DNA from: Woeseiaceae bacterium
GTDB lineage: Bacteria > Pseudomonadota > Gammaproteobacteria > Steroidobacterales > Woeseiaceae
Direction: 5' to 3'
Length of the DNA: 7,927 bases
Assembly (NCBI GenBank): GCA_013138675.1
Contig: WTCH01000377.1
Coordinates: 1 to 7,927 of the forward strand
Position numbers and translations under genes: made by a program. The notes under the pieces are model-generated. The model worked only from the letters and a program-made list of their open reading frames with translations, did not search any database and was not told the DNA's origin. Positions 1 through 5,744 of the stretch are shown here, piece after piece (the stretch's first letter is position 1; each line of letters starts with the position of its first letter).

Positions 1-165
1 CCTGAATTGGTAACAGCCAAGTTGCGCGTTCTCAGGCTTCTTGGCGACCCCTACACCGATGAGCAAGTTGCGTCGGCAGCAAGCGAGGTCGAAGGCAGAA
101 CCGAATTGGATGCGCTCATCGCCTACCTGCAGGATCTCGGCACCAATCGCAAGGCGCGCAGGTAG
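1..165 (+). CDS. ccoO: cbb3-type cytochrome c oxidase subunit II (CcoO/FixO), C-terminal end, partial
   Basis: This is an open frame from the left edge to a TAG stop at 163-165, 54 codons. It encodes the C-terminal tail of the mono-haem cytochrome c subunit of cbb3 oxidase, a membrane-anchored periplasmic protein that passes electrons to the CcoN catalytic subunit. What is visible is the typical CcoO ending: an 'LRLLGDPYTDEQV' stretch, then 'EGRTELDALIAYLQDLGT' and a short basic tail. The helix ending in AYLQxLGT is characteristic of the family and of the last helix of class I cytochrome c domains. The haem-binding CxxCH lies upstream, outside the window. The position directly before ccoQ and ccoP supports the call. 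The subunit assignment is firm, but nothing can be said about the rest of the protein. Confidence 0.93.
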   Translation, partial: PELVTAKLRVLRLLGDPYTDEQVASAASEVEGRTELDALIAYLQDLGTNRKARR

Positions 166-171
166 TCATCA

Positions 172-342
172 ATGGATATCAACGACATCCGTGGGCTACT
201 GACCGCCTTACTACTATTTTCATTTATCGGGCTCTGCATCTGGGCCTGGAGCAGTCGTCGCAAAGCTGATTTTGAAGCCACCGCGGCCCTGCCACTGGAA
301 GAGGACCACGACATGACCATCAACGAACAGGAGAACCTCTGA
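172..342 (+). CDS. ccoQ: cbb3-type cytochrome c oxidase subunit CcoQ (FixQ)
   Basis: This encodes a 56-residue single-span membrane protein starting six bases after the ccoO stop. CcoQ is the small non-catalytic subunit of cbb3 oxidase; in other species it stabilises the complex or its association with CcoP. Visible features are a short N-terminus (MDINDIRG), one hydrophobic helix at about residues 9-26 ending in WAW, the basic 'SSRRKADFE' segment just after the helix, and an acidic tail. The motif of a Trp-containing helix end followed by RRKxxFExxAxLP is typical of CcoQ. The length fits the family. Its TGA shares one base with the ATG of ccoP, implying translational coupling. The gene is short enough to be missed by automated callers, but position and sequence both support it. 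Confidence 0.93.
   Translation: MDINDIRGLLTALLLFSFIGLCIWAWSSRRKADFEATAALPLEEDHDMTINEQENL
329..334 (+). promoter_or_regulatory. Ribosome binding site of ccoP
   Basis: AGGAGA lies inside the last codons of ccoQ, seven bases upstream of the ccoP ATG at 342. It is the strongest Shine-Dalgarno match in the structural-gene part of the window and supports the ATG in the TGATG overlap as the start of ccoP. Confidence 0.7.
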
Positions 343-1238
343 TGCCTGCATTCTGGGCCTGGTTCGTTGCAGCCGGCACAATCGCGTTTGTAATCTGGTG
401 CGTCTGGCTTATCAGCTGGGCGGGCAAGCAAGGACCGCAAAACAAAGAAGACGAAGACCTCGTCGGCCACGTGTGGGACGGCGACCTCGAAGAATGGAAC
501 AATCCCGCGCCCAAGTGGTGGCTGTACCTGTACTTCATCACGATCGCCTGGGCTGTGGGTTACATGATCGTGTATCCCGGCATTGGCGCCTTCAAAGGTG
601 TGCTCGGCTGGTCCCAGGAGGGCCAGTACGAAGAAGAAATGCAGGCCGCAGAAGCACGCTATGGGCCGATCTATGAACGCTTCGCGGCGATGGAGTTTGC
701 AGAACGCGTCGCGGACCCTGAAGCGCTTGAACTCGGGCGCAGCCTGTTCGCCAACTATTGCACCACCTGTCACGGCTCCGATGCGCGTGGCGGGCCAGGC
801 TATCCGAATCTCACCGACAACGACTGGCTGTGGGGCAACTCGGAAGACAACATCGTCGCGACCATCACGCATGGGCGCAATGGCATCATGACCTCGTGGG
901 CGGCCGTCCTGGGCAGCGACGAGGGCATCGACAATATGGTCCGATACGTGCGCAGCCTTAGCGGCCTTGAAGAGGCAGATGAGGCCGCGTTGACGGCTCA
1001 ACCGACCTTCACGACAGTCTGTGCTGCCTGCCACACACCTGCCGGGACCGGCAATACGGCACTGGGTGCACCCGACCTGACCGATGCTACCTCGCTATAT
1101 GGCTCGTCGCCGGAGTCGATTCGTACTACGATTGTCGAGGGTCGCAACGGCGTTATGCCGCCGCACGGTGAGCTCCTCGGCGAAAAGCGCACGAAAATTC
1201 TCGCGGCCTACGTTTACAGTCTGTCTAATTCTGAATGA
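342..1238 (+). CDS. ccoP: cbb3-type cytochrome c oxidase subunit III, di-haem CcoP (FixP)
   Basis: This encodes the 298-residue di-haem c-type subunit of cbb3 oxidase. It is membrane anchored, and its haem domains face the periplasm, where they carry electrons from cytochrome bc1 or soluble cytochromes towards CcoO and CcoN. Two hydrophobic helices are visible, at about residues 8-27 and 59-80, separated by a cytoplasmic loop containing 'HVWDGDLEEWNNP', a strongly conserved CcoP/FixP signature. Two cytochrome c domains follow. Haem site 1 is C140-T-T-C143-H144 with M183 in an 'NGIMTSW' context as likely axial ligand. Haem site 2 is C227-A-A-C230-H231 with M272 in 'NGVMPPHG'. The length is normal. 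The start overlaps the ccoQ stop by one base and has a good ribosome binding site. No defect is visible. Confidence 0.97.
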   Translation: MPAFWAWFVAAGTIAFVIWCVWLISWAGKQGPQNKEDEDLVGHVWDGDLEEWNNPAPKWWLYLYFITIAWAVGYMIVYPGIGAFKGVLGWSQEGQYEEEMQAAEARYGPIYERFAAMEFAERVADPEALELGRSLFANYCTTCHGSDARGGPGYPNLTDNDWLWGNSEDNIVATITHGRNGIMTSWAAVLGSDEGIDNMVRYVRSLSGLEEADEAALTAQPTFTTVCAACHTPAGTGNTALGAPDLTDATSLYGSSPESIRTTIVEGRNGVMPPHGELLGEKRTKILAAYVYSLSNSE

Positions 1239-1247
1239 TGAGGCGCG

Positions 1248-1535
1248 GTGGTCAGCGAAGAATATCGAGGCGCGAGGAAGTGGAGTCGTAACAAACAGGC
1301 TGTTGCGACCGTTATCTGGATTTCTTTTCTTGCGGCGTCGGTCGCCACCATGCTGTTTTTTGCGATGTTCGATCCAACTGAACTGATGGCGACGCTCAAC
1401 GTCGATATCGATATCGGTCGGCAAGGCGGCTACGCACTAGGATTCTTCTTTTTCTGGCTCATTTCAGGCGGGTGCTCTGCGGTGACCGCCTGGCTGGTAC
1501 GGACGGCCCCGAAACGCGACACCAGTAATCGGTAG
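1248..1535 (+). CDS. Small two-helix membrane protein of unknown function between ccoP and ccoG
   Basis: This encodes a 95-residue protein that I do not recognise as a named family. The first in-frame start is GTG at 1248, because tandem TGA codons precede it in frame; a 'GATGAGG' stretch just upstream could serve as a weak ribosome binding site. The ATG at 1238 is in another frame and stops after 17 codons, so it is not the start. The N-terminus is basic and probably cytoplasmic. Hydrophobic segments at about residues 18-40 and 62-85 are joined by a loop with Asp at several positions (NVDIDIG). The second helix is rich in Phe and Gly ('GFFFFWLISGG') and is followed by a basic tail. The gene sits 9 bases after ccoP and 12 before ccoG, so it is very probably co-transcribed. 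I infer an accessory or assembly role in the oxidase from position only. It does not resemble CcoH or CcoS. Confidence 0.8.
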   Translation: MVSEEYRGARKWSRNKQAVATVIWISFLAASVATMLFFAMFDPTELMATLNVDIDIGRQGGYALGFFFFWLISGGCSAVTAWLVRTAPKRDTSNR

Positions 1536-1547
1536 CCCGGCACACTG

Positions 1548-2936
1548 ATGAGCAAAGCAGCACAAACCGACCAGCCTCGGGCTGCGGCACTGTATGAAAG
1601 TGCCAAGAAGATCTATCCGCGAGAGATCGACGGCCGCTTTGCGAAGCTGTCCAAACTCGCTACCTACGCGCTGCTGGGTCTCTTTTACGCAGTGCCATGG
1701 CTCATGTGGGACGAGCGCCAGGCGTTCTTGTTCGATTTGCCGGCTCGCAAGTTCTATCTGCTCGGCCTGACATTGTGGCCGCAGGATTTCATCTACCTCG
1801 CCTGGCTGCTAATGATGGCGGCGTTCACGTTGTTCTTCGTTACGGCGCTCGCGGGTCGACTCTGGTGCGGCTTCGCCTGTCCACAGACGGTGTGGACTGA
1901 AGCCTTCATCTGGATGGAACAGTGGACCGAGGGCACGCGCTCGCAGCGTATGAAACTCGACGAGGCGCCATGGAGTTGGAACAAGCTGCGGCGCAAAGGC
2001 TCCAAGCAGTTCCTCTGGATTGCGTTTTCGCTGTGGACCGGATTCACGTTCGTCGGCTACTTCATGCCGATACGCCAGCTTGGCGTGGACATCGCCGCAC
2101 TCAATGTTGGCGGCTGGACCTTGTTCTGGGGCCTGTTTTACGGCTTCGCAACGTATGGCAACGCAGGCTACATGCGCGAGCAGGTCTGCAAGTATATGTG
2201 CCCGTACGCACGCTTCCAGAGCGCGATGTTCGACAAGGACACTTTGATTATTTCCTACGACGAGACGCGCGGCGAACCCCGTGGCGGTCGTAAACGCTCG
2301 GTCGACCGTCAAAAGGAAGGACTCGGCGATTGCATTGACTGCACCTTGTGCGTGCAGGTGTGTCCCACGGGAATCGACATTCGCGACGGCCTGCAATACG
2401 ACTGCATTGCGTGTGCCGCATGTATCGATGCCTGCGACTCCGTTATGGACAAAATGGATTACCCGCGCGGACTCGTACGATATACGACCGAGCATTCGAT
2501 GGAGGGCAAGACCAGCCGCGTACTGAGACCCAGAATGATTGTCTACGCCGCGCTGCTGGCTATACTGATGACCGCTCTGATTACCTCGATGGTTACTCGC
2601 ACGCCTGTCATTCTCGACGTCATTCGTGACCGCAATACCTTGTACCGTGAGCTGCCTGGTGACGTCATCGAAAACAGCTACACAGTCAAGATAATCAACC
2701 AGAGCAACGACGCTCGCAGTTTCCGCTTGTCTGTCGCCGGGGTTCCCGGATTGACGCTGGACGGTGCCGATGAAGTCACAGTTGACGGCGGCGATGTGCT
2801 ATCCCAGCCCGTGCGTGCGCGCACCCATCGCGACAACGCCTATGGCATCATGAACATTACTTTTTCTGTAACGGCCGCTGACGATGAGAGTGTTGTCGTG
2901 ATCGAAGAAAGTCGTTTCCTTGGACCGACACCCTGA
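1548..2936 (+). CDS. ccoG: Cytochrome c oxidase accessory protein CcoG (FixG/RdxA), polyferredoxin-type
   Basis: This encodes a 462-residue integral membrane iron-sulfur protein required for cbb3 assembly in many bacteria; homologues have been linked to reduction of Cu(II) to Cu(I) for the CuB centre. Five hydrophobic segments are visible, near residues 38-54, 80-103, 155-172, 186-208 and 330-348. The loops contain the conserved pairs C107-GFA-C111-PQTVWTE and C214-KYM-C218-PYARFQ. A double ferredoxin domain follows: C262xxC265xxC268xxxC272P and C286xxC289xxC292xxxC296, enough for two [4Fe-4S] clusters. After the last helix a roughly 110-residue beta-rich domain ('ENSYTVKIINQSND') matches the Ig-like C-terminal domain of FixG. 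Length and all cysteines look normal. The ATG at 1548 follows the upstream gene by 12 bases, and the stop shares one base with the ccoH start. Codon use and frame are continuous, so the gene appears intact. Confidence 0.96.
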   Translation: MSKAAQTDQPRAAALYESAKKIYPREIDGRFAKLSKLATYALLGLFYAVPWLMWDERQAFLFDLPARKFYLLGLTLWPQDFIYLAWLLMMAAFTLFFVTALAGRLWCGFACPQTVWTEAFIWMEQWTEGTRSQRMKLDEAPWSWNKLRRKGSKQFLWIAFSLWTGFTFVGYFMPIRQLGVDIAALNVGGWTLFWGLFYGFATYGNAGYMREQVCKYMCPYARFQSAMFDKDTLIISYDETRGEPRGGRKRSVDRQKEGLGDCIDCTLCVQVCPTGIDIRDGLQYDCIACAACIDACDSVMDKMDYPRGLVRYTTEHSMEGKTSRVLRPRMIVYAALLAILMTALITSMVTRTPVILDVIRDRNTLYRELPGDVIENSYTVKIINQSNDARSFRLSVAGVPGLTLDGADEVTVDGGDVLSQPVRARTHRDNAYGIMNITFSVTAADDESVVVIEESRFLGPTP

Positions 2937-3091
2937 TGGACGAGCGAGATACACAACCCTGGTATCGCCACTTCTGGCCGTGGTTCATTATCGTACTGCT
3001 CGGCACATCGGTAAGCGCAAGCCTGTACATGGTTTACCTCGCCACCAGTACCGCTGAGCCCGTCCTTCCAGAATACCTAGAGCGGCAATGA
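2936..3091 (+). CDS. ccoH: Very short CcoH/FixH-like membrane protein
   Basis: This encodes a 51-residue protein that starts in a TGATG overlap with ccoG and ends in an ATGA overlap with ccoI, the exact slot of ccoH/fixH in proteobacterial cbb3 clusters. The N-terminus 'PWYRHFWPWFIIVLLGTSV' is a close match to the start of FixH proteins, which typically carry PWY-FWPWF followed by one hydrophobic helix. Here the helix covers about residues 15-36. After it only some 15 residues remain ('STAEPVLPEYLERQ'), corresponding to the short segment that in full-length FixH precedes the periplasmic domain. Family members are usually about 150-170 residues, so that domain is missing. The stop is embedded in the next start with no pseudogene remnant, so this looks like an established short form rather than a recent nonsense mutation. 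CcoH is known to interact with the oxidase and support its assembly; whether the short form does so is unknown. Confidence 0.82.
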   Translation: MDERDTQPWYRHFWPWFIIVLLGTSVSASLYMVYLATSTAEPVLPEYLERQ

Positions 3092-5580
3092 GTGCAGGCG
3101 CCTGCTTTCATTGCGCGCTGCCCGTTGACCCACGCGATCAATACCACGTCGAGATAGACGGGGAGCAGCAGCCGGTCTGTTGCCCGGGGTGCAAGGCTGT
3201 GGCGGAGCTCATTCGCGACACCGGCATGTCGAACTACTACGCAATGCGCGAAGCACCGCAGCCGGGCGCGGGTCGACCTGCCGATGACGCCGCGGAGTGG
3301 CAGGTGTACGACCGTGAAGACATGCTCGCCGCGTTCGCCGAATCCAGCGACGGCACTGCGGAAGCGACAATTTACGTAGGCGGAATGTACTGCGCTGCGT
3401 GCAGTTGGCTGATCGAGACGACAATGGCACGCGTGCCCGGGGTGCTTAGCGCTGATATCAATCCTGTGACACACCGATTGCGGGCGAGCTGGCATACCGA
3501 TGAAATCGGCCTCGGCGGAATCCTCGCAACCCTGGCCAACCTCGGCTACGACCCGCAGCCACTCGCGCCGGAATCGGCAGCGCGACCCGAACTTCTCGAG
3601 CAACGTGCTGCATTGAAGCGGCTGCTCGTGGCATCGCTCGGCATGATGCAGGTCATGATGTTCGCTGTCGGACTCTATGCCGGCGACTTCCAGGGCATGG
3701 AACCGGACATGCAGTATTTTCTGCGCTGGGTGAGTTTGGCGGTTACGACTCCGGTGGTCTTTTATTCTGCGCGACCATTTTTCAGGAGTGCCTGGCGAGG
3801 TGTAATAGCGCGCGCGCCGGGAATGGATTTGCCCGTATCTATTGCTATCACGGCCGCATTCGCCGGATCTATCTATGCCACCCTGACCAAGGCGCCGGCC
3901 GTCTGGTTCGACTCGGTTGTCATGTTCGTGTTTTTCCTGACACTTGGCCGCTTCCTGGAGATGCGCGCCCGACATCGCTCGATTGACCGTAGTACTGCGT
4001 TATCAAATGTTCTGCCAAATACGGTGACACGCTGTGGCGAAGATGGGCAGACAACGATTCCAAGCAGCCAGCTCGTTGCTGGCGACCTTGTGTTGGTACG
4101 ACCGGGGGAATCGATTGCGGCCGATGGAATTCTGGTCGATGGTGACACGGCAGTCGACGAGGCTTTGTTGACGGGGGAAGCAACGCCCAAACCCAAATCG
4201 ATCGGGGACCCGCTGCTGGCGGGTAGTATCAACCTCGACGGCATAATTCAGTTTCGAGTCGAGAGTACCGGCAGCGATACAACGCTCGGAACGATCAGCC
4301 GCATGAGTGAGCGCGCTCGATACGCTCGTCCAACCTACGTGCAAATCGCCGACAGAATCGCGAGCACTATAGTTTTCGCCATTTTGATCATTGCCGCCGC
4401 CGTCGGGACATTCTGGTACATCACTGCGCCTGACAGGGCGTTCGTCGTAACACTCTCAGTGCTGGTTGTGACCTGCCCCTGCGCGTTGGCGCTCGCGACC
4501 CCTGCCGCATTTGCCGCGGCGGGCACCCGTCTGGCCCAACTGCGCCTGCTCGTGACCAATGGCAACGCGATTGAAGCGCTCGCACGCTCGACTTGCATCC
4601 TGTTTGATAAGACCGGAACCGTTACGCGTGGAGCGCCGGTCATTGAGGAAATTGAAATTCTCGATGACACATTCGACGAAAAACAGTGCCTTCGTATTGC
4701 CGCCGCACTCGAAACAGTATCAACCCATCCGATCGCAAGTGCATTTCGTGCCACCGGGAACGACGTCGCCATCAGCGACCAGGGCGTTGCCGTGGGCGAT
4801 GGTGTGTCCGGAACTATCGACAGCCAGGTCTGGCGCCTGGGTCGTGCAAGTTTTGTTGATGGTCAACAATCGCGACTGGGCCGGGCAGGTTTTGTTGATG
4901 GTCAACAATCGCGACTGGGCCGGGCAGGTTTTGTAGGAGCGGCTTCAGCCGCGACAGTCGCGGCTAAAGCCGCTCCTACAATTTCCGCGACAGGAATCTA
5001 TCTCGGTGTAGACGGCCGGCTTGTCGCTCGTTTCAGTATTAGCGATGAACTTCGCGAAGACGCCGCCGACACAATATCGCATCTTGCCGAACTCGGTTTG
5101 CACGTCGGGTTAATTAGCGGCGATGGTGAAGCGGCAGTGCAACATACCGCCGGGAAGCTCGGCATCGCCGACTACCACGCAAACTGTTCACCCGAGGACA
5201 AGCTCGAGATCATTCGCGCAGCACAACGGAATGGTGAAATCGTCATCATGGTTGGTGACGGCATTAACGATGCGCCGGTGCTGGCGGGCGCCGATGCGTC
5301 GATCGCCCCAGCGCATGGGGCGATGCTGGCGCAGACGAATGCGGACATCGTGTTAGTCGGCGACTCTTTGGGCTCCGTAGCTACAGCTGTCTTGCTTTCG
5401 CGGCAAACGATGAAGATAGTCACCCAGAACCTGGCTTGGGCGATCGTTTACAATGCAACAGCATTACCGCTGGCTGCGCTCGGCTATGTACCACCCTGGG
5501 CAGCTGCCATCGGAATGAGCGCGAGCTCACTGATCGTCGTACTCAACGCGCTGCGCATCAATCGCTTCGGAGCACCATGA
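3088..5580 (+). CDS. ccoI: Copper-transporting P1B-type ATPase CcoI (FixI) for cbb3 assembly, with a REP-derived insertion
   Basis: This encodes an 830-residue P-type ATPase that pumps copper across the inner membrane for assembly of the cbb3 CuB site. In order: an N-terminal metal-binding domain with C6xxC9 and C31-C32-P-G-C35; a heavy-metal-associated domain with GMYC102AAC105; eight likely membrane helices starting near residues 178, 210, 246, 272, 428, 452, 782 and 806; the actuator TGE at 362-364; the ion-site C463-P-C465 in helix 6; the phosphorylation motif D507KTGT; H547-P548 in the nucleotide-binding domain; and the hinge motif G723DGINDAP. All catalytic motifs are present, so the pump looks functional. 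Residues 583-631 are abnormal: the 13-residue unit RLGRA(S/G)FVDGQQS is repeated, then comes an Ala-rich stretch (VGAASAATVAAKAAPT) encoded by a REP-like palindrome. This lies between H547 and the next conserved strand of the nucleotide-binding domain, a place where linker length can vary. The ATG at 3088 overlaps the ccoH stop (ATGA). Confidence 0.97.
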   Translation: MSAGACFHCALPVDPRDQYHVEIDGEQQPVCCPGCKAVAELIRDTGMSNYYAMREAPQPGAGRPADDAAEWQVYDREDMLAAFAESSDGTAEATIYVGGMYCAACSWLIETTMARVPGVLSADINPVTHRLRASWHTDEIGLGGILATLANLGYDPQPLAPESAARPELLEQRAALKRLLVASLGMMQVMMFAVGLYAGDFQGMEPDMQYFLRWVSLAVTTPVVFYSARPFFRSAWRGVIARAPGMDLPVSIAITAAFAGSIYATLTKAPAVWFDSVVMFVFFLTLGRFLEMRARHRSIDRSTALSNVLPNTVTRCGEDGQTTIPSSQLVAGDLVLVRPGESIAADGILVDGDTAVDEALLTGEATPKPKSIGDPLLAGSINLDGIIQFRVESTGSDTTLGTISRMSERARYARPTYVQIADRIASTIVFAILIIAAAVGTFWYITAPDRAFVVTLSVLVVTCPCALALATPAAFAAAGTRLAQLRLLVTNGNAIEALARSTCILFDKTGTVTRGAPVIEEIEILDDTFDEKQCLRIAAALETVSTHPIASAFRATGNDVAISDQGVAVGDGVSGTIDSQVWRLGRASFVDGQQSRLGRAGFVDGQQSRLGRAGFVGAASAATVAAKAAPTISATGIYLGVDGRLVARFSISDELREDAADTISHLAELGLHVGLISGDGEAAVQHTAGKLGIADYHANCSPEDKLEIIRAAQRNGEIVIMVGDGINDAPVLAGADASIAPAHGAMLAQTNADIVLVGDSLGSVATAVLLSRQTMKIVTQNLAWAIVYNATALPLAALGYVPPWAAAIGMSASSLIVVLNALRINRFGAP
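4853..4869. repeat. 17-bp palindrome in repeat copy 1 of ccoI
   Basis: Seven-base arms TTGTTGA and TCAACAA enclose a TGG loop. The arms are perfect and lie at the end of the 39-bp unit. An identical palindrome is present in copy 2. Confidence 0.8.
4892..4908. repeat. 17-bp palindrome in repeat copy 2 of ccoI
   Basis: It is identical to the palindrome in copy 1 (TTGTTGA, TGG, TCAACAA). The corresponding position in copy 3 is occupied by the larger REP-like palindrome, which starts with the same TTGT and ends with the same ACAA. Confidence 0.8.
4931..4981. repeat. REP-like inverted-repeat pair inserted in ccoI
   Basis: The 51-bp sequence folds back on itself with 25-base arms (4931-4955 and 4957-4981), one mismatch and a single-base centre at 4956. 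Each arm is also a small hairpin of its own: GCGGCT-TC-AGCCGC at 4939-4952 and GCGGCT-AA-AGCCGC at 4960-4973. This two-hairpin, head-to-head design and the 'GTAGGAGCGGCTT' core are typical of repetitive extragenic palindromes of gammaproteobacteria, which are dispersed by RAYT-type transposases and normally lie between genes. Here it lies inside a coding region and is translated as VGAASAATVAAKAAPT. No RAYT gene is present in the window. Assignment to a REP class rests on recognition of the core and the symmetry; genome-wide copy number cannot be seen. Confidence 0.85.
5569..5572 (+). promoter_or_regulatory. Ribosome binding site of ccoS
   Basis: GGAG within the last codons of ccoI lies four bases before the ATG at 5577. 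It supports that ATG as the start of ccoS; the same reading frame is open further upstream inside ccoI, but a start there would add unrelated sequence. Confidence 0.5.
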
Positions 5581-5744
5581 CCGTCCTTTACTTCCTGATT
5601 CCCCTCGCCCTGCTGTTGCTCGCAGGCGCTGTATGGGCATTTTTCTGGGCGGTCGGAAGCGGCCAGTTTGACGATCTCGAAACGCCGGCGATGCGCATCA
5701 TCATGGACGACGATACGAAACCACCCGAGTCGCCGGACACATGA
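5577..5744 (+). CDS. ccoS: cbb3-type cytochrome oxidase assembly protein CcoS (FixS)
   Basis: This encodes a 55-residue single-span inner-membrane protein. In Rhodobacter, CcoS is needed to obtain active cbb3 oxidase with its redox cofactors, including haem b and CuB. Visible features are a hydrophobic helix at about residues 3-26 and, right after it, the diagnostic 'SGQFDDLETPAMRIIMDDD', which matches the family pattern GQFDDLxxPAxRILxDD. A short polar tail follows. The length is in the normal range. The ATG overlaps the ccoI stop (ATGA), and the ccoS stop in turn overlaps the next start in the same way. The reading frame extends upstream into ccoI, but the true protein should begin at this ATG, because the family starts with a short M-x-x-LY-xLIP segment, as here. 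Confidence 0.95.
   Translation: MTVLYFLIPLALLLLAGAVWAFFWAVGSGQFDDLETPAMRIIMDDDTKPPESPDT

Larger units (their letters stand above)
4832..4982 (+). repeat. 39-bp in-frame tandem repeat inside ccoI, third copy interrupted by a REP-like palindrome
   Basis: Copy 1 is 4832-4870 and copy 2 is 4871-4909; they match at 34 of 39 bases. Copy 3 starts at 4910 and is identical to copy 2 for 25 bases, up to 4934. It then diverges into the REP-like palindrome and resumes with 'ACAAT' at 4978-4982. The period is 13 codons, so the duplication keeps the frame and yields RLGRASFVDGQQS, RLGRAGFVDGQQS and RLGRAGFV-. Copy 1 fits best as the ancestral sequence, since its variant bases separate it from the near-identical copies 2 and 3, which look like a recent amplification. 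Confidence 0.92.

Noticed and set aside
123..1034. Open frame of 303 codons on the complementary strand
   Set aside because: It is antisense to ccoQ and ccoP, whose haem motifs and signatures are unambiguous; no recognisable protein features.
1809..2495. Open frame of 228 codons on the complementary strand
   Set aside because: It is antisense to the ferredoxin and membrane part of ccoG and looks like a codon-bias shadow.
3034..3975. Long open frame of 313 codons on the complementary strand
   Set aside because: It lies opposite ccoH and the first part of ccoI. Its translation is Arg/His-rich with no domain or hydrophobic pattern, as expected for the mirror frame of a GC-rich gene.
4931..4981. 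REP hairpin as a transcription terminator or CRISPR-like repeat
   Set aside because: There is no T run after the stem, and the essential downstream part of ccoI must be transcribed. There is no regular spacer pattern; the 39-bp repeats are directly adjacent and coding.
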